The notes under the pieces: generated by a model
Databases searched by the model: none
Seen by the model: the letters and a program-made list of their open reading frames with translations, nothing else
Told to the model about the DNA's origin: nothing
Shown here: positions 1 through 7,233 of the stretch, one piece after another
Position numbering within the stretch: position 1 is the first letter of the stretch
How the letters are laid out: each line of letters starts with the position of its first letter
Made by a program: the position numbers and the translations under genes
Source: a virus
IMG/VR virus record: IMGVR_UViG_3300024355_000391
Span: 1-62,246 of that record
Strand: one strand, 5' to 3'
DNA length: 62,246 nt

Positions 1-150
1 CTTTTCGGGGTCAAACCTAATATAAAAAGTTACTTTATAACCTTTTAGATTTTCCAAAGCATCATTTACCTTCTGTTGTTCCTTATGCTTTTGGATTTGA
101 AGTTCAAGTTCGTTGAGTTGTTCTTCAGTCAGTTGTGAAAGGTCAATCAT
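1..150 (-). CDS. small charged protein, 3' end cut by window
   Basis: The first 50 residues are visible from an ATG; the gene runs off the left edge in frame. The N-terminal half is rich in Glu, Gln, Lys and Leu and probably forms a helix, followed by a VTFYIRF strand. No family is recognised. A TATAAT box lies about 25 bases upstream, so it may head its own transcript. Confidence 0.6.
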   Translation of the reverse strand, partial: MIDLSQLTEEQLNELELQIQKHKEQQKVNDALENLKGYKVTFYIRFDPEK

Positions 151-172
151 CAGGTTTCTGTGTGTATGAAAG

Positions 173-180
173 TATTATAA
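173..180 (-). promoter_or_regulatory. putative early promoter -10 box
   Basis: The minus strand reads TTATAATA, a good sigma-70 -10 box, about 25 bases before the gene that starts at 150. No clear -35 is present 16-18 bases upstream. The preceding 30 bases hold GC-rich imperfect repeats (GGATGC, GGGTGCC, GGATGCC) that could fold as a weak terminator of the upstream operon. Confidence 0.4.
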
Positions 181-220
181 GGCATCCAGAGGCACCCAGA
201 GCATCCCCTGTGCCAGTTCT

Positions 221-376
221 TCAAGTGTCCTCACCAAAGTTCTTATAAATCGCATCCACCCATATCTTATCAATATATTTCCGTTCTTCATCAGTAATCA
301 TATTTGCTCTCAAATACTCTTCAAAGGTGATGTTATTATCATCCAAGTATTTTTGGAGTTCTTCAATACTATACAT
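221..376 (-). CDS. small hypothetical protein, 51 aa
   Basis: ATG start to TGA, acidic and helical (begins MYSIEELQKYLDDNN). Its first 8 bases overlap the stop of the upstream gene, as is common in this cluster. No known domain is recognised. It ends before the GC-rich repeat stretch at 181-215. Confidence 0.6.
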   Translation of the reverse strand: MYSIEELQKYLDDNNITFEEYLRANMITDEERKYIDKIWVDAIYKNFGEDT

Positions 377-650
377 CCAAATAAACCTCAAAGGTTATTT
401 TATTCATATGGTCTCCAAATTCCATATTCATACTTACCACCTGTGCCTCATCATTTTGGAGTTGTTCTGCTACTTGTTGAAAAGAAGTTTTCAAATCATC
501 AAGGTCATAAGATTTGAGTATTGGAGGTTTTGATTTCTTCAGTTCATCTGCGAATGTTTCCTCACCCTCATAATCTTCTATTCTTGGAAGTTTTGGTTTC
601 TCTTTCTTTCCGTAGATTTCATTATATTTGTCTATAAGAGGATTAGTCAT
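369..650 (-). CDS. hypothetical protein, 93 aa
   Basis: Starts MTNPLIDKYNEIYGKKEKPK and is rich in Asp, Glu and Lys. The C-terminal part (about residues 65-93) looks like alternating beta strands ending MNKITFEVYLDV. It shares a 4-base ATGA overlap with the gene upstream and an 8-base overlap with the gene downstream, so it is part of a coupled chain. No family recognised. Confidence 0.65.
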   Translation of the reverse strand: MTNPLIDKYNEIYGKKEKPKLPRIEDYEGEETFADELKKSKPPILKSYDLDDLKTSFQQVAEQLQNDEAQVVSMNMEFGDHMNKITFEVYLDV

Positions 651-832
651 TTCAATCCAATCAGTTTAGCAAAATCAGGAGTGATAGTAAGGTTTTGTTC
701 TCTTACAAGATTACGAACTTCCTTACGAAGATTTATCCACTTGTTGTAGTAATCTTGTGATGCTTTTTCTGCTCTGTTTTTAGCATCAAAGTCGCACTGG
801 TGCCCGTAAGTTCTGGTTTCGTAGTATCTCAT
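647..832 (-). CDS. hypothetical protein, 61 aa
   Basis: Begins MRYYETRTYGHQCDFDAKNR; mostly helical and basic. ATGA overlaps with both neighbours support the start and stop. No domain recognised. Confidence 0.65.
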   Translation of the reverse strand: MRYYETRTYGHQCDFDAKNRAEKASQDYYNKWINLRKEVRNLVREQNLTITPDFAKLIGLK

Positions 833-999
833 TTTTCATCCTTTCGTGGTTCTTTACCTTTACACCAAATCGTATGAAGTTCATCAACACGATTTTCCCA
901 AATCATAGTATCTACAATATAGTCATATGGGGTTTCATAAGTGTCTTCATACACTTCTCTAATGAAGATAGATTTATTTACTGATTGGGGGTATTTCAT
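829..999 (-). CDS. hypothetical protein, 56 aa
   Basis: ATG to TGA, beginning MKYPQSVNKSIFIREVYEDT. It overlaps the neighbour on each side by ATGA, which is the main support for its being a gene. It has a Trp/Asp-rich middle (TMIWENRVDELHTIW) and a basic C-terminus. No family recognised. Confidence 0.6.
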   Translation of the reverse strand: MKYPQSVNKSIFIREVYEDTYETPYDYIVDTMIWENRVDELHTIWCKGKEPRKDEK

Positions 1000-1523
1000 T
1001 TCTCACTCACCCAAATAAAAGATAGGCAATTTTTCATAAACCAACGAGTAATAGCATTCGGTTTAGTCGGCATATAATACCTGAAAGACCTACAATTACC
1101 GAATGTATAATATCCTTCGTGGTTATTTCCTTGTTTGATTACAAAACTGGAAGTAATATTACTACCAGTCGCAGTAAGTTTAGAGTAATCTAATTTTGCT
1201 GGAAAACTTCCATTCCTGCGAGCATACTCAATATCCTCAATAATCTTGGTAATCTTTTTACTAAACTGATACTCTTGACGATATTTGAGTTGTGCGAACT
1301 TATACTCTACATCCTCAATCTGTTTATCAATCTTCTCATCAAACTCTTGTGAGATTTCTTCCAGAGTTTTAGGTTTCTCTGGAATATCAAGATAAGGTTT
1401 GATTACATCAAAATACTCATAATCTTCGGTGTAATAAAAAGCACCAACAAAATAAGGAAGAATAATTTGAGGTGCTCCTTTGAGTTTGTTTGGGTTGAGT
1501 TTATATCCTATTCTTTCAGTCAT
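996..1523 (-). CDS. hypothetical protein, 175 aa
   Basis: One of the two longest proteins of the left small-gene cluster. Residues 50-110 are predicted helical and charged (KPKTLEEISQEFDEKIDKQI), probably a coiled coil, followed by an aromatic and basic C-terminal part with CRSFRYYMP. It is coupled by ATGA to the genes on both sides. No family recognised. Confidence 0.7.
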   Translation of the reverse strand: MTERIGYKLNPNKLKGAPQIILPYFVGAFYYTEDYEYFDVIKPYLDIPEKPKTLEEISQEFDEKIDKQIEDVEYKFAQLKYRQEYQFSKKITKIIEDIEYARRNGSFPAKLDYSKLTATGSNITSSFVIKQGNNHEGYYTFGNCRSFRYYMPTKPNAITRWFMKNCLSFIWVSEK

Positions 1524-1666
1524 TTTCTAATCACAGCAATTACTTTACGATTTGGATACTTCTCTACAATTATATCACGAGCATTCTCATAATCATTAGC
1601 ATCCTTTACGGTTTCATAATACACAGTTTTATCTGCGTCATCCCAAGTTTGAACTTCGTAAGTCAT
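1520..1666 (-). CDS. small hypothetical protein, 48 aa
   Basis: Begins MTYEVQTWDDADKTVYYETV and ends KVIAVIRK. The pattern of strands around one helix suggests a small alpha/beta fold. ATGA overlaps with both neighbours support it. No family recognised. Confidence 0.6.
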   Translation of the reverse strand: MTYEVQTWDDADKTVYYETVKDANDYENARDIIVEKYPNRKVIAVIRK

Positions 1667-1875
1667 AATCCTCTGCGTGATACTTCTTCATTTAATTCCC
1701 AACCAGAATCGTGCCCTACTTTGAAACCTTTAGTATAACCCTCATTATAAAGTTCTCGGGCAAACTTCAAGAAGTCATCTTCATCACATTCCCAGTAAAT
1801 GTCGTGTGTTGTTTTACTTATGTGCCTATCAAACCCATAGGTTTTAGCAAGTTCACGGATTTGTTCTTCACTCAT
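1663..1875 (-). CDS. hypothetical protein, 70 aa
   Basis: Starts MSEEQIRELAKTYGFD. The motif FLKFARELYNEGYTKG (about residues 36-51) resembles FVKFAQEIFQMGYNEG in the protein encoded at 2352-2534, so the two look like diverged paralogues. It is coupled by ATGA to both neighbours. Function unknown. Confidence 0.65.
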   Translation of the reverse strand: MSEEQIRELAKTYGFDRHISKTTHDIYWECDEDDFLKFARELYNEGYTKGFKVGHDSGWELNEEVSRRGL

Positions 1876-2006
1876 AATGCCTCCACATCACCATTAATAA
1901 TGTCTTTAATGATATTATACTTGATTTTATCAATTTCTTCGTCCACCCACTTCTTCACACCCTCATTCATACTTTTGAGTGAGGTTTCCCATTCTTCATC
2001 AGTCAT
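1872..2006 (-). CDS. small acidic hypothetical protein, 44 aa
   Basis: ATG to TGA; MTDEEWETSLKSMNEGVKKW then a helical charged tail. It sits in the chain with ATGA overlaps at both ends. No family recognised. Confidence 0.55.
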   Translation of the reverse strand: MTDEEWETSLKSMNEGVKKWVDEEIDKIKYNIIKDIINGDVEAL

Positions 2007-2170
2007 CGTTCAGAAACCACCTCAAAATCGGTCATAGAAATACTCCTCTTACTTTTAGCAAGAACTCCTTGATTTGGAAAATAAGGAACTGCTACAAGAT
2101 TATAGAATGGTCTTAACTGCTCATAGAGAGTATAAAGGTGTCCGTCTTTCTTGTATCGGTAGAGTTTCAT
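2003..2170 (-). CDS. hypothetical protein, 55 aa
   Basis: The start at 2170 (MKLYRYKKDGHLYTLYEQ) is chosen because it gives the usual ATGA overlap with the upstream gene; the frame is open further upstream but would run deep into that gene. The product is basic and beta-rich. No family recognised. Confidence 0.6.
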   Translation of the reverse strand: MKLYRYKKDGHLYTLYEQLRPFYNLVAVPYFPNQGVLAKSKRSISMTDFEVVSER

Positions 2171-2346
2171 TTTGCCCTCATCGCAGTAATCACAGCATCT
2201 CTTGCGGTTTGTCCTTTTGCGTGGTTCATAGGAAATCCAGTATTGATAAAATACCAATCACTTTCACCATTCATTTTGAGAGAATGTGCTTGGAACTGAT
2301 TGAGTAGAAACTCAAGGATTTCTGTGTCTGTTGGTTGTTCAGTCAT
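2167..2346 (-). CDS. hypothetical protein, 59 aa
   Basis: Begins MTEQPTDTEILEFLLNQFQA. The ATG at 2346 is preferred to a TTG three codons earlier. Residues 30-59 (WYFINTGFPMNHAKGQTARD) may form a small alpha/beta domain. Coupled by ATGA to the downstream gene. No family recognised. Confidence 0.6.
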   Translation of the reverse strand: MTEQPTDTEILEFLLNQFQAHSLKMNGESDWYFINTGFPMNHAKGQTARDAVITAMRAK

Positions 2347-2351
2347 CTTTT

Positions 2352-2534
2352 TCAACCGTCATAGTAGGACATATCATAACTACCTTCATTATAACCCATT
2401 TGAAAGATTTCTTGGGCAAACTTCACAAAGGCATCAAAGTTTCCAGAATACTCCCAACCATCATTTTCATCCCAATCTTCTTCAAAGTGTTCTTTTACAA
2501 GTTTGATGACTTCTTCATCTAAAATCATAGTCAT
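2352..2534 (-). CDS. hypothetical protein, 60 aa, paralogue of the 1663-1875 product
   Basis: Acidic protein with the motif FVKFAQEIFQMGYNEG, close to FLKFARELYNEGYTKG in the gene at 1663-1875. It overlaps the end of the upstream gene by 20 bases. Function unknown. Confidence 0.6.
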   Translation of the reverse strand: MTMILDEEVIKLVKEHFEEDWDENDGWEYSGNFDAFVKFAQEIFQMGYNEGSYDMSYYDG

Positions 2535-2682
2535 TTTTCTCCTGTTCTAAAACATCACGGGCACGGTCAGCAATCTGTCTCAAACTAATGCGAGGGTCAT
2601 TATAAGATGTCGGAGTCCAATTATCACACCAACTATCAAGTTCAATAATAACTCGTTCTAATGCTGATTGAGTTTTAGTCAT
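2515..2682 (-). CDS. hypothetical protein, 55 aa
   Basis: The start at 2682 (MTKTQSALERVIIELDSW) forms a TGATG junction with the gene upstream; a longer reading is possible but would overlap that gene. It contains a helical N-terminus and a region DPRISLRQIADRARDVLEQE. No family recognised. Confidence 0.6.
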   Translation of the reverse strand: MTKTQSALERVIIELDSWCDNWTPTSYNDPRISLRQIADRARDVLEQEKNDYDFR

Positions 2683-2972
2683 CACCAATCCAACTCCACA
2701 TAAATGCTCCACCCCAAATTATTAGGCAGATTATCTTTCAGGTATTCTAACATATAATCCTGAAAATCATAAGCAGTTGGAGAACATTCTTCAATCAACA
2801 CACCATACTCCAAATCCTCTTCGTGAATACTATATTTCACCCACACATCAACCACTCGTAGGTCAGCATAATTTACACCACCAAATCGTTCTGTGGAATT
2901 CTTGAGTTCTTCAAGTGCCTTTGTAGCAACCTCCTGAATGAGTGTGAGGTTCTTATTAAGTGTTTCGTTCAT
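2682..2972 (-). CDS. hypothetical protein, 96 aa
   Basis: Begins MNETLNKNLTLIQEVATKAL. A long N-terminal helix is followed by beta strands with Trp and Tyr residues. It is coupled to its neighbours by a 4-base overlap upstream and a TGATG junction downstream. No family recognised. Confidence 0.65.
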   Translation of the reverse strand: MNETLNKNLTLIQEVATKALEELKNSTERFGGVNYADLRVVDVWVKYSIHEEDLEYGVLIEECSPTAYDFQDYMLEYLKDNLPNNLGWSIYVELDW

Positions 2973-3124
2973 CGTATCCCCGCATCAAATAATTTTTTTA
3001 GTTCATGATAAACAAGTTTTAGTGTATTATCAGTTTCTAAATTTACATCTCTCAAAATCCAATAGAGTTCTTTTGCTTGTTGTTCTGTTAGTTCCAAGAC
3101 ATAAGATTTTTTGATTTCAATCAT
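2969..3124 (-). CDS. small hypothetical protein, 51 aa
   Basis: ATG to TGA, beginning MIEIKKSYVLELTEQQAKEL, predicted mainly helical. It overlaps the upstream gene by 8 bases and the downstream gene by ATGA. No family recognised. Confidence 0.6.
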   Translation of the reverse strand: MIEIKKSYVLELTEQQAKELYWILRDVNLETDNTLKLVYHELKKLFDAGIR

Positions 3125-3299
3125 TTTCAATCTCCTCTACATTTACATAAGGAGCAGTTTTCCATTCACTCCATTCCTCACAATCATAAAGGATGGGAGG
3201 ACATAAATTACCAGAAGCATCAGTAGTAAAAATATGATACCGATACTGAATGTCTGGTTTCACTCCCAGTTCATTCTCAACGATACGAAGTTCAATCAT
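3117..3299 (-). CDS. hypothetical protein, 60 aa
   Basis: Begins MIELRIVENELGVKPDIQYR, beta-rich with a Trp/Tyr-rich centre. ATGA overlap with the upstream gene. No family recognised. Confidence 0.6.
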   Translation of the reverse strand: MIELRIVENELGVKPDIQYRYHIFTTDASGNLCPPILYDCEEWSEWKTAPYVNVEEIEND

Positions 3300-3457
3300 T
3301 TTCCAAGTTCCTTTTGAATACGATACTCACACCATTCTGTATGATTTTTAAGTTCTCCGTTGATTTGTGGGTCACTTATCTTACAATAAGAACAGCAGTA
3401 ATAAGGATTACCACCACCAATAGGTTCTTTTGGATAGTCGTTATAATATTGGTTCAT
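3296..3457 (-). CDS. small possible zinc-binding protein, 53 aa
   Basis: The start at 3457 (MNQYYNDYPKEPIGGGN) gives an ATGA overlap with the upstream gene. Residues 19-42 contain two cysteines spaced C-x2-C (CSYC) followed by a later H-x3-C, a pattern able to bind one zinc ion. This is inference from spacing only; no family is recognised. Confidence 0.55.
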   Translation of the reverse strand: MNQYYNDYPKEPIGGGNPYYCCSYCKISDPQINGELKNHTEWCEYRIQKELGK

Positions 3458-3672
3458 TTCACAAAATCTCCAATCACAGGAACTTCTCCACAAATCTCAT
3501 TCACTCTTACTACTGTTTGGTCTTTGAGTGCTTGACGACACTCCAAGTTTTTATTGTATGTTTGTTGGAATAATACTCGTTGTTGTTGGGCATCATAGGT
3601 GATGATAGCACCAGCAACGATTGCAATAAAAAATACAAACAAAACTGCCCAATCAATTCCATCAAATTTCAT
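3454..3672 (-). CDS. single-span membrane protein, 72 aa
   Basis: Residues 8-26 (WAVLFVFFIAIVAGAIITY) form one clear transmembrane helix. The rest is a charged tail with two cysteines, probably on the outer face of the membrane. It overlaps its neighbours on both sides. Function unknown. Confidence 0.65.
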   Translation of the reverse strand: MKFDGIDWAVLFVFFIAIVAGAIITYDAQQQRVLFQQTYNKNLECRQALKDQTVVRVNEICGEVPVIGDFVK

Positions 3673-3961
3673 ACTTAGCCTCCACTTCTTTCACCCGTTC
3701 CATAAAACTATCTTCACCATGATCACCTGAATACAGATAATCAATATGCCTCATAATCTCTGCCATCTTTTTCATTTTTGGCAGTTGTTCTTTTAGATAT
3801 TCGATAGTTTCTGGTTCAAAAGCAGGATAATACTCTTCACCATAGTATCCACCATCTTCACGTTTCTGACCATTTTTGAGAATCTCATCTTCCAATTCAT
3901 CAGCAAACTGATAAACTTTGTAGTAATCGTAACCACAGTTACCAAAATGTCCACCACTCAT
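3662..3961 (-). CDS. conserved phage protein with MSGGHF N-terminus, 99 aa
   Basis: The N-terminus MSGGHFGNCGYDYYKVYQFA belongs to a widespread family of small phage proteins of unknown function that begin MSGGHF. The remainder is acidic and helical, with several Tyr and Glu residues. It overlaps the upstream gene by ATGA. The family name is from memory of similar phage proteins, not from a search. Confidence 0.7.
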   Translation of the reverse strand: MSGGHFGNCGYDYYKVYQFADELEDEILKNGQKREDGGYYGEEYYPAFEPETIEYLKEQLPKMKKMAEIMRHIDYLYSGDHGEDSFMERVKEVEAKYEI

Positions 3962-4116
3962 TTTCCAAGTCCTACTGGGGGTTTGATGTCGTTGAACTCA
4001 TCATACAGCATCCTGGCAAAATGGATGTTAGGTCTTGTGCCAGTTTCCAAACTGGTACTGGTTGCAACAGTCCACATTATATCAAGTTCTCTTTTGTCAG
4101 GTAGAGGTTTAGTCAT
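3958..4116 (-). CDS. small hypothetical protein, 52 aa
   Basis: ATG to TGA, MTKPLPDKRELDIMWTVATS. It overlaps the downstream gene by ATGA and the upstream gene by 8 bases. No family recognised. Confidence 0.6.
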   Translation of the reverse strand: MTKPLPDKRELDIMWTVATSTSLETGTRPNIHFARMLYDEFNDIKPPVGLGK

Positions 4117-4402
4117 CTTTCAACTTCATATAATCTTTTGCTTGATAGAACAACTCATCACGCCAGTTTCTCCCCCAGATATCAAAAGTAAATCCTAAAC
4201 GACCAAGAGAGAATAGAAAGGAAAACAGTCTACCATATCCCATAGAGATTTGAAGATAAGGCCACTCAATCCACTTACCATATTCACCAAAATCAACTGC
4301 AACTTGAAGCAGTGAATATCGTTCAGTAAGAAAGAGTGATAGGTAGAACTCTTTACCATAATCCTCTCTTACACCCCATTTTGCGACTTGAAAGATTTTC
4401 AT
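4109..4402 (-). CDS. hypothetical protein, 97 aa
   Basis: Aromatic-rich protein (MKIFQVAKWGVREDYGKEFY). The middle is amphipathic (GYGRLFSFLFSLGRLGFTFD) and could be a membrane-associated or beta-hairpin region. It is coupled by ATGA to the gene upstream. No family recognised. Confidence 0.65.
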   Translation of the reverse strand: MKIFQVAKWGVREDYGKEFYLSLFLTERYSLLQVAVDFGEYGKWIEWPYLQISMGYGRLFSFLFSLGRLGFTFDIWGRNWRDELFYQAKDYMKLKDD

Positions 4403-4596
4403 TGGTTTAGTTCCTCTGCAAGTCGAATCATATCACCTTTATCCAAAACAATTCTACCATCTTGAGCCGTAAAGAACTGCACTTTTTCTGCAGCAAGACA
4501 AAGAATAGCAGAAACTAACTTTTCTTCAGTATCAGCACCGAAATTATTTCGGTGTTCCCATACTTCATTCATAAATTCTTGTGCTCGTTCAGTCAT
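4399..4596 (-). CDS. hypothetical protein, 65 aa
   Basis: Begins MTERAQEFMNEVWEHRNNFG, predicted mainly helical. ATGA overlaps with both neighbours. No family recognised. Confidence 0.65.
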   Translation of the reverse strand: MTERAQEFMNEVWEHRNNFGADTEEKLVSAILCLAAEKVQFFTAQDGRIVLDKGDMIRLAEELNQ

Positions 4597-5147
4597 TTTA
4601 CTTTACCGTGAATAGGACAATCAGCATTAACCCACTTGCGTTCTTCAGGCATCTCTTCATTATCCATTACAGGACACTTACAACCTTTCTCAACTGCTTC
4701 AGGAGACCCAGGAACAACACCATTCCATTCTTGATGAGTCATTGCTGACATTTCCTCATCGGTATATTGAGGATTTTCGGGTTGCTGGCAGCGTGAAAGT
4801 TTTGCTTTCAGATCATAAATCTCATCTTCCAACCTACGGAGTTCTTTAGAATAATCCTCTGACATCATCAGCTCAAACTCTTCCGAAATTTTACGCATAT
4901 CTTCTTCACTACGCATATCATTAAATGCAAGCGAACAAGCACCTTTCATAATACCAATTTCATTATGTCCCATCGTGCGGGCAACAGTTCCAAAGAAACG
5001 GAAGAGTTGAATGGTGTTGATGTCTTCACAGGGAATCTCAAAAGTATAATGCTCCTCAGGAAGAGTTTCGTCGTCATACATTCCAGACGAATAACTTGGA
5101 GTCCATTCAGTATCAAAAGAAACTTTGAGTTTTGCTGTGTAGGTCAT
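4593..5147 (-). CDS. hypothetical protein, 184 aa, first gene of its operon
   Basis: The first gene after the terminator-promoter element at 5170-5202. Residues 1-75 look like a beta-rich domain; residues 85-115 are a charged helix, likely coiled coil; the C-terminal 45 residues contain KGCKCPVM and ADCPIHGK, cysteine pairs that could bind zinc. It is the start of a chain of about 22 small genes running to base 1. No family recognised. Confidence 0.7.
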   Translation of the reverse strand: MTYTAKLKVSFDTEWTPSYSSGMYDDETLPEEHYTFEIPCEDINTIQLFRFFGTVARTMGHNEIGIMKGACSLAFNDMRSEEDMRKISEEFELMMSEDYSKELRRLEDEIYDLKAKLSRCQQPENPQYTDEEMSAMTHQEWNGVVPGSPEAVEKGCKCPVMDNEEMPEERKWVNADCPIHGKVK

Positions 5148-5169
5148 TGCTTTGGATGTCTATGCACCT

Positions 5170-5202
5170 ACTATAAAACCCTTGACCGCGAAAGTCAAGG
5201 GT
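5170..5202 (-). promoter_or_regulatory. terminator hairpin with embedded early promoter
   Basis: On the minus strand a 9-bp stem (5194-5202 with 5178-5186, loop of 7) is followed by TTT, a terminator for the upstream gene. The sequence TTGACT inside the hairpin lies exactly 17 bases before TATAGT (5170-5175), giving a sigma-70 promoter whose -35 box is part of the terminator. The gene at 5147 starts about 22 bases downstream. Confidence 0.6.
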
Positions 5203-5225
5203 GAATGGACAGACTTTAAACTGGT

Positions 5226-5399
5226 CTATGTGGTCAAGAGTTTTCTACATATTCTTCTACAACTCTGCGTATCCTCATCACATTCAGTTAGACATTCAAA
5301 ATATGAATTCATAATTTCGTGCTGGTCTATAAACTCATCTAGCGTATTACCGATTTTTTTCCACCCAGCAAGTTGATTGTAAGAAATTAAATTGTGCAT
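5226..5399 (-). CDS. small cysteine-containing protein, 57 aa
   Basis: The start at 5399 (MHNLISYNQLAGWKKIGN) is chosen for the GAGG ribosome binding site just upstream. Four cysteines in the C-terminal half (FECLTECDEDTQSCRRICR) suggest disulfides or metal binding. It is the last gene before the hairpin at 5178-5202. No family recognised. Confidence 0.55.
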   Translation of the reverse strand: MHNLISYNQLAGWKKIGNTLDEFIDQHEIMNSYFECLTECDEDTQSCRRICRKLLTT

Positions 5400-5508
5400 A
5401 ATGACCTCCACGCACAAAGAATATCATAATAAAGAGTTTTCAGTTCATTTTTATGACCTTACTATTCTACCACTATCTAGGAGGTTTATGTGGATTGCTT
5501 AATACAAC

Positions 5509-5730
5509 TTAATTATAAATTGAACAAGGAACTCTGACTCGTTCTCTCCAAGTCCTTACATATCCAGGATTCCATCTATTGCCTGGCACATATTCTTCAC
5601 GATACACAACTTCTGTGCAAATTGGTTCTCTATAATAAACTCTTGGTTCAAAAGGTTCCCAAAACTCTCTCCAAGTGATAGCACTTGCGGGTAGAGTTGC
5701 AAATGGCAAAAGTAAAAGTAAATATTTCAT
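5509..5730 (-). CDS. exported protein with signal peptide, 73 aa
   Basis: Start at 5730 (TGATG junction with the upstream gene). MKYLLLLLPFATLPASA is a typical signal peptide with an ASA cleavage site. The mature part is short, Arg/Tyr/Glu-rich and holds two cysteines near residues 37 and 69. The role is unknown; location in the periplasm or envelope is inferred from the signal. Confidence 0.7.
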   Translation of the reverse strand: MKYLLLLLPFATLPASAITWREFWEPFEPRVYYREPICTEVVYREEYVPGNRWNPGYVRTWRERVRVPCSIYN

Positions 5731-6047
5731 CAGTCTCTTTGTCGCCAATCGTCTGGTTTGTCTCCTGTGAAGAAATCAATAATATCATCAGCTCCATTGA
5801 ATCCAGTGCGGTGATTTGAAGGGTCGGGATCACCCAAATCCAATGCGTTCATAAAGTCATCTAAACTTCCTTCTTGCATATCTGGATTTGCAGCACGGCG
5901 TCTTGCTTGCCTTAGAAGTGTTGCAGCGGAACGATTTGCTTTTGCCAACTTCTCTGCCCAAATCATGTCGCTTAACTCTACAGATTCGCCTTTTACAATT
6001 CGCTCACAGATTGCTTCAAGGCGAAGACGGTATTGAGTGGAGAGCAT
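5730..6047 (-). CDS. conserved helical protein, 105 aa
   Basis: Begins MLSTQYRLRLEAICERIVKG. Residues 1-55 are helical with an Arg/Ala-rich stretch (LLRQARRRAANPD), followed by an acidic C-terminus. I believe similar proteins occur in many T4-like cyanophages, without known function. An AATAAATA late-type box lies about 20 bases upstream (6069-6076). Confidence 0.65.
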   Translation of the reverse strand: MLSTQYRLRLEAICERIVKGESVELSDMIWAEKLAKANRSAATLLRQARRRAANPDMQEGSLDDFMNALDLGDPDPSNHRTGFNGADDIIDFFTGDKPDDWRQRD

Positions 6048-6067
6048 ATGTATTACTCAGATAATGT

Positions 6068-6307
6068 TTATTTATTTCTTGATTTTAACTCCTGTTGCAA
6101 TTCCTTCGCAAGTTTATATGCTCTTCTCCACATAAAATACTTTACAATTGGATTTGCTGGATTATGTAAAATCCACCACTTTGTCTTTTCATACTGTACT
6201 CTTGCTAGTTGAGTTAGCATATAAAATGCCCTCGCTACTGATTGGTCTGTAGCAATAAAATACAAAACAAAAGCAAATATAATCAACCAAAAGGTATAAG
6301 AACTCAT
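6068..6307 (-). CDS. small membrane protein, 79 aa
   Basis: Residues 4-21 (YTFWLIIFAFVLYFIATD) form a transmembrane helix; the rest is basic and amphipathic, rich in Trp and Tyr. It follows the gene starting at 6477 with an ATGA overlap. Function unknown. Confidence 0.65.
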   Translation of the reverse strand: MSSYTFWLIIFAFVLYFIATDQSVARAFYMLTQLARVQYEKTKWWILHNPANPIVKYFMWRRAYKLAKELQQELKSRNK

Positions 6308-6477
6308 TGTCTCAATGTCTTAAGATATTGTAGGACTTGTTCACGAACTGCCATAAGTTCATTAAAACACTTTTGGTTATGAGCACAGTTGCGAAGTTCA
6401 GGATCTGGTTTCAATACACTTTCCTCAAAGAGAGTCAGTCCACGATTCCACTTGTCAATTTGAGATTCTTCATTCAT
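6304..6477 (-). CDS. small hypothetical protein, 57 aa
   Basis: ATG to TGA, beginning MNEESQIDKWNRGLTLFEES. Helical, with a cysteine pair at CAHNQKC. ATGA overlap with the membrane-protein gene downstream and with the gene upstream. No family recognised. Confidence 0.6.
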   Translation of the reverse strand: MNEESQIDKWNRGLTLFEESVLKPDPELRNCAHNQKCFNELMAVREQVLQYLKTLRQ

Positions 6478-6638
6478 TGTTTTACTACTTTAACGGGACA
6501 GGAAGGAATAACTTTGCGGATTTCTTGAATAATTTCTGTTCTTTGAACTTCAGTTAATCCCACAACTTTAGAAATGCGTTGAATCACACTCAATGCGTCA
6601 GAGCAAGTAATAATGGTTGCAGTAAGAAATACAACCAT
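6474..6638 (-). CDS. small possibly exported protein, 54 aa
   Basis: Preceded by AGGAGA at 7 bases. The first 15 residues (MVVFLTATIITCSDA) are hydrophobic and might be a short signal or membrane anchor; the remainder is helical and ends with CPVKVVKQ. No family recognised. Confidence 0.6.
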   Translation of the reverse strand: MVVFLTATIITCSDALSVIQRISKVVGLTEVQRTEIIQEIRKVIPSCPVKVVKQ

Positions 6639-6682
6639 GGTTTTCTCCTATTCTACTACTATTTAAGGTAGTTTATAATTTT

Positions 6683-6856
6683 TTAAGAAATTAAGTCATG
6701 TCGAAGGCAGACCAACTTACCAATCAAAACACCATAGCGTAGCAAAACAGCACGATCTTCATGCTCTTTTGATTCTTTCTTAACCAATCGAATTAGTTCG
6801 ATAATATCGTCCAAATTCAAGTCTGTATCTTGAATGTTATGTTCAGTAACTTTCAT
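6683..6856 (-). CDS. small helical protein, 57 aa
   Basis: The start at 6856 (MKVTEHNIQDTDLNLDDIIE) makes a TGATG junction with the exported-protein gene upstream. Mainly helical. No family recognised. Confidence 0.6.
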   Translation of the reverse strand: MKVTEHNIQDTDLNLDDIIELIRLVKKESKEHEDRAVLLRYGVLIGKLVCLRHDLIS

Positions 6857-7233
6857 CAGTCCCAACTAATATTTTCAAGAAGAACACCTGGCATTACATA
6901 AGTCCAACCACTACCACCAACTTTATAATCAAACTTATATTCAAATTTGTTGTGACTATCCCAAGTCACATATCCTTTCTCTTTATCAAACCGTCCTTTG
7001 ATAGTCAAACCAAACTTATTGGAGAAAATGTTACGAGTTCTCAATGCTCCACCAGTTTCACGAGTTTCAATGACTTTACAAACATCATCATAGGTTTGAA
7101 CACCATACTCTAAAATACAGTTTGTTTCATATACAAAAGGACGATAAACTTTTACCTTAGGAACTACTGGTGCAGACTGTGCAAAAACAGGAGAACCAAA
7201 CAATAGTGCAGCAAGAACAATCAGTTTTTTCAT
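6856..7233 (-). CDS. exported protein with signal peptide, 125 aa
   Basis: Start at 7233, overlapping the rlpA-like gene by ATGA. MKKLIVLAALLFGSPVFAQS is a strong signal peptide (cleavage after AFA-like VFA). The mature protein is beta-rich with two cysteines (about residues 40 and 53). Together with the RlpA-like gene it suggests an exported envelope-acting pair. Function unknown. Confidence 0.7.
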   Translation of the reverse strand: MKKLIVLAALLFGSPVFAQSAPVVPKVKVYRPFVYETNCILEYGVQTYDDVCKVIETRETGGALRTRNIFSNKFGLTIKGRFDKEKGYVTWDSHNKFEYKFDYKVGGSGWTYVMPGVLLENISWD

